This document shows, piece after piece, positions 26,227 to 35,731 of a stretch of 64,000 nucleotides of DNA. The stretch comes from an uncultured bacterium (GTDB lineage: Bacteria > Myxococcota_A > Bradymonadia > Bradymonadales > Bradymonadaceae). Below the pieces are notes generated by a model, which saw only the letters and a list, made by a program, of their open reading frames with translations, was not told the origin of the DNA and did not search any database. A program made the position numbers and the translations under genes. Within the stretch, counting starts at the first letter, position 1; each line of letters opens with the position of its first letter. The DNA lies in the NCBI GenBank assembly GCA_937981985.1, contig CALJNB010000005.1, positions 310,001 to 374,000 of the forward strand, given 5' to 3'.

Positions 26227-27012
26227 ATGGATCTATTAGAAAATACGTATCGTAATTATTTGGCAAAGATTTCGAGCTTAAGCGTTCCTGAGATGCGTCA
26301 GGCGGTCACCGACGAGTTCTTTCGTGGTCTAACCGAGAGCCGCGACGCAGTATGGATTCTAGATCAAATTCTTCGCGGAGCCGTCTGGGGGGATGCCGTT
26401 GAGATGGATGCCATGCTTTGTATCGCGAAATGGCTAATTGATGTAAGAAAGAAAGACGATTACATGTTTTTAAAATCCTTATTTGAGGTGGCTATTGAAG
26501 ACAATCGTGAGGGCGTCCTTTTTCTGCTTCGGGATCCGCCGAACCTAATGTCCCTCAAAAAGGGCGTTCGCCTTCCCGAAGCTCGGCTACCGATTCAACG
26601 CGATACAACTTTGGGCGAACGTCGCACAATGGGTCGAACTCACCCATCACATTGGAAGTTGCTTCTAAGTGACCCTAGTCCACTTGTTTTGCGAGAGGTT
26701 TTGAGGAACCCTCGTTTAAAGATCGAAGACGTACAATCGGTAGCTTCGCGCCGTCCTAGCTTGGATTGTCTGATAGACGAAATTGTGGCCAATAGCGGAT
26801 GGATTAAAGAAATGGGAGTGCGGGAGGCTATTGTACTAAATCCTTTTACGCGGACTGGAACCGCATTGCGCTTTTTGCCCACTCTAAATTTCGGGATTAT
26901 TCACCAGATCGCGAGAGCCGGGACATTACACGAGAGTGTCTTGGCGTTTTCTAAATATCTAATTCAGCTAAGGGATGTTAAGTCAGCTCCTGTGAAAACT
27001 GCACCGGATTAA
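26227..27012 (+). CDS. Helical-repeat protein of unknown function
   Basis: A 261-residue soluble, all-helical protein without signal or membrane segment. The second half has a pattern of short repeated helices, LREVLRNPRLKIEDVQSVASR then VREAIVLNPFTRTGTALRFLP, that resembles HEAT-like or 'NPxxP' helical-repeat proteins in myxobacteria. It starts 17 bases after the zinc-ribbon gene and 24 bases before the KamB-like gene, so it belongs to the phaR operon. It may be a scaffold; nothing more can be inferred. Confidence 0.8.
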   Translation: MDLLENTYRNYLAKISSLSVPEMRQAVTDEFFRGLTESRDAVWILDQILRGAVWGDAVEMDAMLCIAKWLIDVRKKDDYMFLKSLFEVAIEDNREGVLFLLRDPPNLMSLKKGVRLPEARLPIQRDTTLGERRTMGRTHPSHWKLLLSDPSPLVLREVLRNPRLKIEDVQSVASRRPSLDCLIDEIVANSGWIKEMGVREAIVLNPFTRTGTALRFLPTLNFGIIHQIARAGTLHESVLAFSKYLIQLRDVKSAPVKTAPD

Positions 27013-27036
27013 TATTCGCTTCTGCGATGGCAAAAT

Positions 27037-28068
27037 ATGCAAGATAGAATTAACGAAATTGAAAACGCGATATTTTCAAAAAAACGAATCGCTTTTGTCG
27101 GAGTTGCTAAAAATAGCGGTAAAACCACGACGATGAATTGGTGTTTATCTCGGGCTTTCAAGACCAAAAAGCAGGTGCTTGCGCTTTCCATTGGTTTAGA
27201 TGGCGAAAGGTTAGATGCGTTATTAGGTACCCCGAAACCTCCAGTTCAAGTTCATTCTGGGCAGTGGTGTATCACTACGCAGAAAATGGTTGAATGTGCT
27301 GATGCGACGTTGAAGATTCAGAAAAACTTAGGAATCCGAACGCCCTTAGGCGATACCGTCCTTGCGAAGGTTGTTCGAGCGGGGGACGTCGTGTTAACCG
27401 GTTTGCGCCATCGAAGAGATCTGGCGGAAGTCCAAGATAACCTTCCTTTGGACCATGTTTTTATAGACGGCGCCTACGGTCGTTTGATGGCCGCGCATGC
27501 AAACATCTCAGACGGGATCATTGTTTCCACCGGCGGCGTTGTCGGTGATTCGATGAAACGAATTGTAGAGAAGACTCAAAATATGGTGACCCATTTTGAA
27601 TATCCTTTAGCTAAAACTTGGCGTCGAAAACTCTTTATTGAAGCGAGAGATCAAAACGCGTCCAGAGTAGGCGGTCCCCATTCGAGTCAGCCCTTGGCGC
27701 ATCCTTCAGCACTTATAGGTCTATCAGGAATAGAGACGATTTGGACCGACGAGAGTTCCTGTATTGCAGTTGTTGGATTATTGAGCGACAGCATCGTGAA
27801 GCTACTGCTGGAACTAGACCTTCCAAATGACGAAAAGGTCATTGTTGTTGAGGACCCAACTTCAATACATTTGAAGCCGATTTTGCGTAATAAGTTTCTT
27901 AAGAAGTGGAAAGTTGAAGTGTTTTCGTCGAATAAGGTAATCGCGATCGCTGTTAATCCCACTTCGGTACAGGGACATCGTTTCGAGGTTGGTGAGATAG
28001 ATGAGAAATTAATTTCGATTTGGCCGAAATTGGCTATTTTCGATCCCATAGCAATCGTAGTAGGCTGA
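27037..28068 (+). CDS. KamB-like P-loop protein (lysine 5,6-aminomutase reactivase family)
   Basis: A 343-residue NTPase with Walker A GVAKNSGKTT (residues 22-31), then LALSIGLDGERLDALLGTPKP, LGIRTPLGDTVLAK and LDHVFIDGAYGRL. From memory this series matches KamB, a small subunit of the chaperone-like reactivase for B12-dependent lysine 5,6-aminomutase in fermenting bacteria. No aminomutase (KamD/E), no MutS-like KamC and no other lysine-fermentation gene occurs here, so the target may differ. The TGA stop overlaps the next ATG (TGATG), showing translational coupling to the unknown protein that follows. Confidence 0.75.
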   Translation: MQDRINEIENAIFSKKRIAFVGVAKNSGKTTTMNWCLSRAFKTKKQVLALSIGLDGERLDALLGTPKPPVQVHSGQWCITTQKMVECADATLKIQKNLGIRTPLGDTVLAKVVRAGDVVLTGLRHRRDLAEVQDNLPLDHVFIDGAYGRLMAAHANISDGIIVSTGGVVGDSMKRIVEKTQNMVTHFEYPLAKTWRRKLFIEARDQNASRVGGPHSSQPLAHPSALIGLSGIETIWTDESSCIAVVGLLSDSIVKLLLELDLPNDEKVIVVEDPTSIHLKPILRNKFLKKWKVEVFSSNKVIAIAVNPTSVQGHRFEVGEIDEKLISIWPKLAIFDPIAIVVG

Positions 28069-29820
28069 TGTCAAAGTACTTATCTTCACTACAGGATACG
28101 AATATCGGAGTCAGATATTTTTGAATCGAGGGTTGCGGATGTCGCACAATCAGTAATCGATGATTACATCGAAATATTTGCGCTCGTGTTGGCCGAAAAC
28201 CAAGTTCCGTACGACAATCAAGCTGAACGCCTCAATAAAGTTGTCTCTGTTTTACAACGTCCGATATTTAAAGAGACCATTTTCGATAATGGGCGAAGAG
28301 TCGCGTTACAATTTGACGGGGAGGTCCTTGAATTGAATACGGAACTGCTTTCAAGAGTTTCTGATGCAGATATGCGCCAGGCTTTTGCAGCCCCAATATC
28401 GAAAATATTACAGGTTTCTCAGCTCAATATCGGGCTTCTTTTCCAATCCAATGAACGCTTTAAGAAGAACATCGTAGCGCGCCTAAAACGCGCGCAGAAA
28501 GAGTACGTTAAGGCTACCGAAATCGAGAGTTTTGTGGTCAATCGCACTCAGATCTTTGAATCGCGTGTGAATCAGGTTACTCAGCGACTCACGTCTTCAG
28601 GAAAAGTTTTAAAGATCAAAGTACCCAATTTAGTTTCCACGATGTCTTGGCCAGACTGGGAGGATATAGAAGACCTTTCTTTTACAAACAGCGTAGAAAA
28701 CTGGTTAAACGAAGTCTTTCTAAATGACGATCTTGAGAAATTTAAGTCGCTTTTGCCGAAGCTGGTTTGGGACAGTTTATCATTAACAAAACAGTCGGCG
28801 TTAAAAAACGTCGGACGAAACTTACGAACGATCTCGCTTTCTAGTACGTTGAATGGTCGAGTTTTGTCGGCTTTTGCCTCCGTTCTTTTTTCTGATAATG
28901 AACTGTGTTTAAAAAGTTGGCCTGCGTTCGAAGATGTTATCAACGCATTTACAAAAGTTGTTCAGAGGGAGCGTCAGCTATTCGGGGTCGCATGGAATTC
29001 TGATATTGGTGTTCTAGATATCACGCGTTCGGCCGGAGATTTATTTGGATTCTCTGAACCGTCGGAGTTACCTTGGCTATCACCCGTCGTTTGTTGGTCG
29101 CAACGTGAGATTGTTGCGCTTCGAGATCTTTTAATTGGTGTCGATAAAACCCTACCTTCACATGTTTTGATGCCTTTTGGCGGAACATCAGAGGTTACCA
29201 ATGATATACTTCAGCTTACTGAACAGATACCGATGATAGGTGTTAAATTAGGTTTTCCGTCTAACTCTACACCTTCTTATAATCATAACCTCTCCTCGGT
29301 TGCCTTAAATGCGTCTCGCAATCTTATCATTTCGAGATTTTTCCGATTAAGTGCTGAAGACCAAGAGACGACGGTTCTGGCTATGAGAAATGCCTTGGAA
29401 ACGCAATATCCGCACGCTGATATGGTTTGGAAGAGGCGTTTTCATCGGCATGAAAAACTTAGCTTAGAAGAAAAGTTTGTAGATCTTGTTAACGCATTTA
29501 TTCCTCTCATGGATCTTCCTGTTCTTTTTGATCCTTTCCGAAGTCCTGACCTCGCCACAATAGCGTCACCCACCGCAGTGTTTATTTTGGGAGTGAACGA
29601 TGCTCCATTCAAATTTTCTTTTGGTGTCCCTATTCCCGCGATTTTAGGGACGAGAAACGAAAACGCCGTTCGAATACGAATCGTGAAAGTGTCCACCGAA
29701 AAAAAATCTCTTTGGTGGGGCGATAAGAGCGTTCATATTTCTAAGTTAGTCGAACAATCAACCGAATCTATAATGGACGCCACCTTGGGTGGCGGTGTCA
29801 CCTTCATTTTCCACGCATGA
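28068..29820 (+). CDS. Unknown protein, apparent +1 frameshift near its start
   Basis: An uncharacterised soluble protein of about 583 residues. The natural start is ATG 28068, overlapping the KamB-like stop. That frame reads 18 protein-like residues (MSKYLSSLQDTNIGVRYF) and meets TGA at 28122. Skipping one base at TTT-TGA (28119-28124) continues as ESRVADVAQSVIDDY in the frame that stays open to 29820; that frame is open all the way from 28069 with no ATG, GTG or TTG before 28186. Alternatives are an extra T in the T5 run, or initiation at ATT 28117, which has GGAG six bases upstream. No Walker or enzyme motif; mostly helical first half. It ends with an ATGA overlap into the haemoglobin gene. 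Confidence 0.75.
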
Positions 29821-30242
29821 GTTTCAATCTTGAAGAAGAATTGGGCGGAAAAGACAGTTTTCAAAAGATAATTACGATTTTTTATGATCGTCTTTTTGCC
29901 GATCCTATCGTTGGTTTTATTTTTTCACCGCACGAAAAAAATAAACTTATTGTTTCTCAAATGGGTTGGTTGAGTTCGACTTTGGGAGACCGTTCCGGGA
30001 CATATGAAGGAAAAAACTTACGGGTTGCGCATCAAGATTTAGCTATTACTTCCGGTCAATTTAACCGTCGACATACTATTTTAGCCGAGTTGTTAGACGA
30101 GTTTGTGATCCCTGAACACGTTAAGGAAGCTTGGCTAAATCTTGATAGAGGCCTCTTTGATATGATCGTGAAACTGGGAAAAAAAAACCGCAACCAGAAA
30201 ACTGACGCGGTAATCAAGACGATAAATCTCTTAGACGATTAA
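29817..30242 (+). CDS. Truncated haemoglobin, group I-like
   Basis: A 141-residue haem protein of the 2-over-2 globin family, which binds O2 or NO. Seen: LGGKDSFQKIITIFYDRLFADP at the N-terminus, with Tyr23 at the B10 position, the TLGDRSGTYEGK hinge, and the proximal histidine His72 in RVAHQDL, then the LLDEFVIPEHVKEAW helix. The LGG start and Tyr B10 favour group I. ATG 29817 overlaps the previous stop by four bases, making it the last gene of the operon that begins at phaR. It is convergent with, and one base from, the acyl-CoA dehydrogenase. A role in NO or O2 handling is inferred from the family. Confidence 0.88.
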   Translation: MSFNLEEELGGKDSFQKIITIFYDRLFADPIVGFIFSPHEKNKLIVSQMGWLSSTLGDRSGTYEGKNLRVAHQDLAITSGQFNRRHTILAELLDEFVIPEHVKEAWLNLDRGLFDMIVKLGKKNRNQKTDAVIKTINLLDD

Positions 30243-30243
30243 C

Positions 30244-31392
30244 TTACCCTCCAGAGAGTAGTTCGCGAGAAATGATTAATCTTTGAATCTGCGAGGTTCC
30301 CTCATAGATTTGGAATATTTTCGCATCGCGAAAAAGTTTTTCAACGGGGTATTCAGTACTGTATCCGTTTCCACCATGAATTTGGACAGCGTCGGTCGCG
30401 ACTTGATTTGCCATGTCGGCACAGAACGCCTTCGCCATCGCCGCATCCATTGTGTTCTTCATTTTTTTATCGTGCATCCAAGCCGCTTTTCGCACAAGTT
30501 GACGTCCAGCTTCGATGTTCATAGCCATATTGGCTAACATAAAACTAACTGCTTGATGTTTTGCGATGGGTTTTCCAAAGGTGTGGCGTTCTAACGAGTA
30601 GGCTCGCGCGTGTTCGTAAGCGGCACGTGCGAGGCCCACAGAGGAGGACGCCACAAATGGACGAGACTTATCGAAAGCTCCCATCGCTTGATACCAACCT
30701 GTTCCAACTTGTCCGCCCAGAATATTACTTTCATCAACTTCAACGTTGGTGAAAGTAATACCGCGGGTGTCAGAAGCACGTTGCCCGAGATTCATTTCTT
30801 TTCTTCCTACCTCAATTCCATCCGAATCTGCCGGAACGATGAAACCTGTGAGGCCTTTGTAGCCGGCGTCCGGATCGGTGTATGCGAGGACAAAATACCA
30901 CTTGGCGACCGAACCGTTGGTAATCCACATTTTTTGGCCGTTAAGAATCCATTTATCACCCTTTTTCTCGGCTCTTGTCTTAACGCCTTGTACGTCACTT
31001 CCGGCCCCGGGTTCGGTGACACAATAGGCAGCTAATTGCAACTCTTCGGTCATAGGTCCCAAGTATTTCTTCTTTTGTTCGTCCGTGCCGAACATTATCA
31101 AAGGAGCTTCGGCTAGGCCGTTTGCTTCCATTGCGGTACCGATACCGGTGCAACCCCATGCCGTTTCTTCGGCGATGATACAAGCATCCAAACACCCCAA
31201 TCCCATTCCACCCACTGATTCCGGTATCATAGAATTTAGTAAACCGAGATCCCAGGCTTGTTGGAGCACGTCCCACGGAAACTCGCCTGTTTCATCATGA
31301 TGGGGCGCGGCCGGGCGCAAAACATTTTTAGCAAAATTGTGAGCCGTCGTTTGGAACATTTGTTGTTCTTCACTTAAATCGTAACCAATCAT
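30244..31392 (-). CDS. Acyl-CoA dehydrogenase
   Basis: A 382-residue flavoenzyme that introduces the 2,3 double bond in acyl-CoA, passing electrons to ETF. Both family signatures are clear: [18 protein letters not shown] with WITNG, and [21 protein letters not shown] followed by YEGTSQIQR carrying the catalytic Glu of the short/medium-chain type. ATG 31392 has GAGAGGA upstream and is preferred over the in-frame start at 31446. Chain-length preference is not readable. No other beta-oxidation genes are near; the adjacent genes are the truncated haemoglobin (convergent) and a giant kinase upstream on the same strand. Confidence 0.96.
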   Translation of the reverse strand: MIGYDLSEEQQMFQTTAHNFAKNVLRPAAPHHDETGEFPWDVLQQAWDLGLLNSMIPESVGGMGLGCLDACIIAEETAWGCTGIGTAMEANGLAEAPLIMFGTDEQKKKYLGPMTEELQLAAYCVTEPGAGSDVQGVKTRAEKKGDKWILNGQKMWITNGSVAKWYFVLAYTDPDAGYKGLTGFIVPADSDGIEVGRKEMNLGQRASDTRGITFTNVEVDESNILGGQVGTGWYQAMGAFDKSRPFVASSSVGLARAAYEHARAYSLERHTFGKPIAKHQAVSFMLANMAMNIEAGRQLVRKAAWMHDKKMKNTMDAAMAKAFCADMANQVATDAVQIHGGNGYSTEYPVEKLFRDAKIFQIYEGTSQIQRLIISRELLSGG

Positions 31393-31461
31393 TTTTTCCT
31401 CTCTAACTAGATAGTGCAGGGTGACGTCAAAAAGAAATTTGATCAACCCGAATCGAGGAAG

Positions 31462-34400
31462 TCAGCCTTCGTTAAAAAAGGAAGCGCTTTGATTTTGTGA
31501 TAAACCGTTTATTTTAGCGACATTCATCGCAATACCTTCTCGCCAATCCAAATCTTCGGCGAGCTTGAGACTGGTTTCGAACGCCTCCTTAGCCAATTCT
31601 ATTCTCCGTTGACGGATCAAGACAAGTCCGCGGTTGTGTTCTAGTTTAGCGATGTTTTGGATATCTGAAATCTCTCGCGCGATAGCGACCGCACGCTGAA
31701 TCGATCTCATGGAGGCATCTATTTTATCTTCCGCGGAATGAAGAGCGGCTAAGTTTCCGCGGACAGCCAATTCCCCTCGCCGATCGCCCGTATCACGTAC
31801 TATTTTTAACGCGAGTTTGAATAATTTTTGCGCGGCGGCGAATTGTTTATCCCGAATTCGAATACGTCCTAACAAGTTTAGAGGCCCCCAGATAACTTCT
31901 GGACCCCAACCGTTTTTGGTCGCCGAGATCTTGTTCGTTTCTGCAATCGAAACCGCTTCGATAGCAAACTGAGCGGCACGGGTCATTTTGCCTTGTTTTT
32001 CGACGATCACAGCCATTTGGTAAATAACCCTAATCAATATAACTTGATCGATCATATTCGAACTTTTCTCGACCAGCTCTCTCGCTTCGTGCAGGGTCTT
32101 TTTCGCAATTTTTTCCACCAAATCTGGATCTTCTTCGACCATCCATAGACGGATTAATTCTATTTTTACATCAAGTTTAGTTCTCGGATGTATGCCTTCC
32201 GCACGCTCAAGGCCTCGAATGTTTTCGAGTGCTTTCCGGTGTTTCCCTGTTGCCTCTAATGCTCGAATCTTCTTTAAGGACAATCCAACAGCGGCGTCGA
32301 GCCGATCTACTTTCTCGTTTTCGATTAATTCCAAGGCGCGATCGATATGTTCGATAGCGGTTGGGTACTCGCATGAGACAAGTGTGCGTTCGATAAGTTT
32401 TAACAGGCAGTCATAACCTTCTTTTACGCGTCCGGAGGCGGTTAGATGTCTTGATAAGAAAAAAAGATTTTCATGACTAGGGGAACTAGAACCATCAACT
32501 AACTCTTGATAAAAGACGCATACTTTCGCATGTATTTTCTTTTTAGCGTTGGAGGACAGTTGGTTGTAGATCACCTCTCGGAAAGCCGGTGAGGCAAACA
32601 TAAGCATGGGTTCATGGGCGCTATCGTCGATTAAAATTATGCCCGAACTGTAAAGTTCTTTGAGTGTCTCTTTGGGTTCCCAGCTTGAAGAAGAAAGGTC
32701 AAGGACATGAGATAATCTAGCATCATCACCCATCGATGACATCATAGCCAACATATTTCGTCCGAACTTAGATTGGTCGAAAAGGCGTTGAGTTAAAATT
32801 TCAGAAACGGAATTGGTTTCGGCGAGCCAACCCAAAGCTTCGTCTAAGGTAAATGTTTTTCGTCGTATTGCCGAATCTGCGAGTGCATTGAGAAAAAGGG
32901 GGACGCCTCTTGCGATCCGAATGAGTTTTTCAACAAGATCATCCTTCGCGTTGTCTTTTAGTTTTGACCGAAGAAAGGCACGTGCTGAATTCTCTTTCAT
33001 TGGCCGTAGGCGAAGTACTGTCGTGTTGGGTGGAGGCGCTATTTGAGCATTATAATTTTCAGTAACGCAAATCGCGAACATGACGCGTGCTGACGTTACA
33101 AATTCGCTCCACGAATTAAGCAACGCGTAATTTTCGTCAAATTCTGTGAGATCGTCGATCAAAACGACAATGCCTTTATCCTTTGATAAATTCGTCAAGA
33201 GAGCGCGGAATGCAACATCGACTATTTTGGAGCCATCAACTTCTGTAGGGACGGCGTTTGCCGTACCAACGAATCCAAATGCACTTTGCAGATCGTCGGT
33301 TACAATTCCGGCTAAAACGCGAGCGTATTCAATCTGAACTCCAGTTTGTTGAAAAATAGAAAGAGGATCCGCACCGCTTAGCGCTTTTTGTCGAACATAA
33401 TCAAGCACGAGTTGTCTTATTAGATCGCGAACGCCGATCGCTTCGCTGAAGCGAAAACGTCCACGCAAAATAATGAGGTCTCGTTGTTGAGCTAAGGTTA
33501 AGGTTTGAGTTAATAGTGCGCTTTTTCCATAACCCGATTCACCCGCGAGTAAACACAGATTGCCCTCTCCGCGGACGACTCTTCCCAATAATCCGAGTAA
33601 TGTCGCTACCTCCGTATCTCGCCCAATTAAATCAGATATCTCGTTTGATTCTATCTCTTCGACGGCGTTAAGTAAGCCGACAATTCCCATCGAACCGTCG
33701 TTGGTTTCTTGAGAAAGGCGAAACATCGTTGCTAAGGTTGCTTGAAACTCATCCCCAACGACGCGCACGTCATTATCGCCCGAAGAACGAACCGTTTCTG
33801 AGGCTAGATCTAAAGGCATCCCCGCGGCGCGCGAGACGTCATTTGAAGGACAAAATATCTCGCCGCTGGCTAACGCAAACCCAAAAGTAACACCTTGGGG
33901 GACTGTTTTTCCAAGCGCGAGTCGTAGTTGTAAGGTTGCTTGGACTGCGCGAAAAGCATCGTCGTTTTTAGGAGCAGGTAGCCCAAAAAGAATCGTTGAA
34001 AACGCGCCTTGTCTACTTTGAAAAACACCACCCCATTTCTTACAAATCGTCTTAAAGACGCTCTCTACTCCGTCAAAAATATTGGATAGTTTTTCGGCTG
34101 AAAAACGACCAACGACACGTTGTTGTATTACGAGTGCCACGACGATTCTACGTTCACCGACGAGATCATGTTCAATTTCAGAAAGACTAACTCCTAGATC
34201 ACCACCAATTCCCCAATTGGGTTCTTTCTCAATATGGACTTGCGTGGCTGGTGTTTCTGATTCTAAGCGTGCCCGAGGTGTTCCCATCGCTTTCTTGAAC
34301 ACCGCAACGTTAGGTACAGCAGCGACGGGTTGACTATGAGAAGCGTCCCCAGGATGGAGAATTGGCTTCAACGCGGCTCTAAATTCTTTAGCGTCCTGAT

Positions 34401-35211
34401 AGCGGACATCTGGCGATTTTTTTAAAGCGCGGAGACAAACCATCTCTAACTGAGGATCGATTTCTAGATCAGGACGGATCGCAGACGGCGGCGGAGGATT
34501 GTGTTGAATTACTTTAATGAGAATTTCGGGTAAGTTCTTTCCGTTAAAGGGAACCGAGCCAGCCAAGAGTTGGTATAAAATAACGCCAAGTGAAAAGAGA
34601 TCACTACGCGCATCAACCCCTTCTCCCATAGCCTGTTCGGGACTCATATATTGAGGGGTTCCGACTACGGCCCCCTGTTGGGTTAGTGGGCCTGCCGTGG
34701 TGTTGCTAGCTTTTGATTGCGCGATTCCAAAATCAAGCACTTTAACAAAATCATCCTCATCCATTTGTTCGATCATGAGATTATCAGGCTTTAAATCTCT
34801 GTGTACGATATTATTTTCGTGCGCGACACCGAGACCCGATAGAGCTTGGTCAATGATGCTGGCGACGCGTTTCGTCGATAGCGGAAATTGTTCATGGAGG
34901 ATGTCTGATAATGGTTTTCCTGGGATAAATTCCATCACCATATAGGTTAGGCCCTCATCGGTTCCAAAATCGAGAATTTGAATGATGTTAGGATGTCGCA
35001 ATTTACTTGCGCTTCGGGCTTCGCGAAGAAAATAATCCAATGCGACTGGGTTTGCTGTGTGTTCGGGCGTCATGACTTTAATGGCTACCCGTCGACCGAG
35101 ATGGTTTTGGTATCCCTCATAAACCGCTCCCATTCCTCCTTCACCAATTTTGGAGAGAATTTCAATTTTACTAGGTAGCATCCGCCCAATTAGTGGATCT
35201 TGATCACTCAA
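31462..35211 (-). CDS. Giant Ser/Thr kinase with degenerate cyclase-like domain, AAA ATPase and TPR
   Basis: A 1249-residue cytoplasmic signalling protein starting at TTG 35211, with AGGAG five bases upstream. Residues 15-285 form an intact Hanks kinase: GEGGMGAVY, K45, HRDLKPDN with D139, DFG 160-162, GTPQYMSPEQ. Residues about 354-475 resemble a class III nucleotide cyclase fold (RRIVVALVIQQ, FGLPAPKNDDAFRAVQATL) but without the metal-binding aspartates, so it is probably a decayed regulatory domain. An AAA16/STAND ATPase follows, with intact Walker A GESGYGKS (557-564) and Walker B IVVLIDDLTE, then about 500 residues of TPR repeats. This is a signalling hub architecture of myxobacteria-like organisms; ligand and targets are unknown. 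Confidence 0.93.
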   Translation of the reverse strand: MSDQDPLIGRMLPSKIEILSKIGEGGMGAVYEGYQNHLGRRVAIKVMTPEHTANPVALDYFLREARSASKLRHPNIIQILDFGTDEGLTYMVMEFIPGKPLSDILHEQFPLSTKRVASIIDQALSGLGVAHENNIVHRDLKPDNLMIEQMDEDDFVKVLDFGIAQSKASNTTAGPLTQQGAVVGTPQYMSPEQAMGEGVDARSDLFSLGVILYQLLAGSVPFNGKNLPEILIKVIQHNPPPPSAIRPDLEIDPQLEMVCLRALKKSPDVRYQDAKEFRAALKPILHPGDASHSQPVAAVPNVAVFKKAMGTPRARLESETPATQVHIEKEPNWGIGGDLGVSLSEIEHDLVGERRIVVALVIQQRVVGRFSAEKLSNIFDGVESVFKTICKKWGGVFQSRQGAFSTILFGLPAPKNDDAFRAVQATLQLRLALGKTVPQGVTFGFALASGEIFCPSNDVSRAAGMPLDLASETVRSSGDNDVRVVGDEFQATLATMFRLSQETNDGSMGIVGLLNAVEEIESNEISDLIGRDTEVATLLGLLGRVVRGEGNLCLLAGESGYGKSALLTQTLTLAQQRDLIILRGRFRFSEAIGVRDLIRQLVLDYVRQKALSGADPLSIFQQTGVQIEYARVLAGIVTDDLQSAFGFVGTANAVPTEVDGSKIVDVAFRALLTNLSKDKGIVVLIDDLTEFDENYALLNSWSEFVTSARVMFAICVTENYNAQIAPPPNTTVLRLRPMKENSARAFLRSKLKDNAKDDLVEKLIRIARGVPLFLNALADSAIRRKTFTLDEALGWLAETNSVSEILTQRLFDQSKFGRNMLAMMSSMGDDARLSHVLDLSSSSWEPKETLKELYSSGIILIDDSAHEPMLMFASPAFREVIYNQLSSNAKKKIHAKVCVFYQELVDGSSSPSHENLFFLSRHLTASGRVKEGYDCLLKLIERTLVSCEYPTAIEHIDRALELIENEKVDRLDAAVGLSLKKIRALEATGKHRKALENIRGLERAEGIHPRTKLDVKIELIRLWMVEEDPDLVEKIAKKTLHEARELVEKSSNMIDQVILIRVIYQMAVIVEKQGKMTRAAQFAIEAVSIAETNKISATKNGWGPEVIWGPLNLLGRIRIRDKQFAAAQKLFKLALKIVRDTGDRRGELAVRGNLAALHSAEDKIDASMRSIQRAVAIAREISDIQNIAKLEHNRGLVLIRQRRIELAKEAFETSLKLAEDLDWREGIAMNVAKINGLSQNQSASFFNEG

Positions 35212-35301
35212 ATATTCTCCTAATTTGTTGGGTACTGCAGTCGTTTCAAGATTGATCTAGAAGATAATTCTAAGAATGATTTCATGAAATCGCCATAGGT
35301 A

Positions 35302-35329
35302 ATTATAGCTAAATGTTAATATCGTGCAA
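35302..35329 (-). promoter_or_regulatory. Possible promoter for the giant kinase
   Basis: On the minus strand TATAAT (35302-35307) follows TTGCAC (35324-35329) at 16-base spacing, about 90 bases upstream of the kinase start. The -10 is perfect, the -35 only half matches. Confidence 0.4.
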
Positions 35330-35416
35330 TCAAACTCTGGCTTCGAGATGAAGTTCACTTAGGTATTGAGAACTATAGAAATGGATGAGGTCGAAAATTT
35401 CGCTTAGGCCTGGACC

Positions 35417-35442
35417 TAAAAAACCTGGCAAGATGGCCAGGT
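35417..35442 (-). terminator. Rho-independent terminator of the pilin gene
   Basis: On the minus strand a 7-bp stem ACCTGGC/GCCAGGT with a 6-base loop is followed directly by a run of six T, 28 bases past the stop of the small pilin gene at 35471. Confidence 0.85.
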
Positions 35443-35470
35443 AGGTTAAGCGTCAAACTTTGACTTAAGA

Positions 35471-35650
35471 TTAAAATGTAACCTGAGTCGTGACTGCAGT
35501 GTTGGCACTTCCGAATTTCGAAGAAATGGTAGAGCCGAATACTTTCACGATTGCGATAACAAAACACGCGATCAAAATAAGTAGAATGATGTATTCAGTT
35601 GAGGTTGCGCCATCTTCTTCGTTGTGTAGTTTCATCATAAGGTTTTTCAT
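35471..35650 (-). CDS. Flp/Fap-type small pilin
   Basis: A 59-residue pilin subunit. From ATG 35650 (AGGAG-type site just upstream) the protein opens with a short polar leader (MKNLMMKLHNEEDGA), then TSTEYIILLILIACFVIAIV, the Glu-Tyr pair and hydrophobic helix that define Flp (type IVb) pilins, and ends in a short polar tail. Flp pilins are cleaved by a prepilin peptidase and assembled by the Tad machinery for adhesion. A second pilin-like gene lies upstream at 35732-35923, and a strong terminator follows. No Tad assembly gene is in the window, so the machinery must be encoded elsewhere if it exists. Confidence 0.85.
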   Translation of the reverse strand: MKNLMMKLHNEEDGATSTEYIILLILIACFVIAIVKVFGSTISSKFGSANTAVTTQVTF

Positions 35651-35731
35651 TGTTGCTCCTAAAGCTTTTTTGGCTATGCCAGAATATTTGTAAGTTCGAA
35701 CCTTTCGGTTCCGTATATATATAGACCTGAT

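Noticed and set aside
27037-29820. Reading the second gene as KamC
   Set aside because: KamC is MutS-like with a Walker ATPase; the protein here shows no such motif, so only the first gene is called KamB-like.
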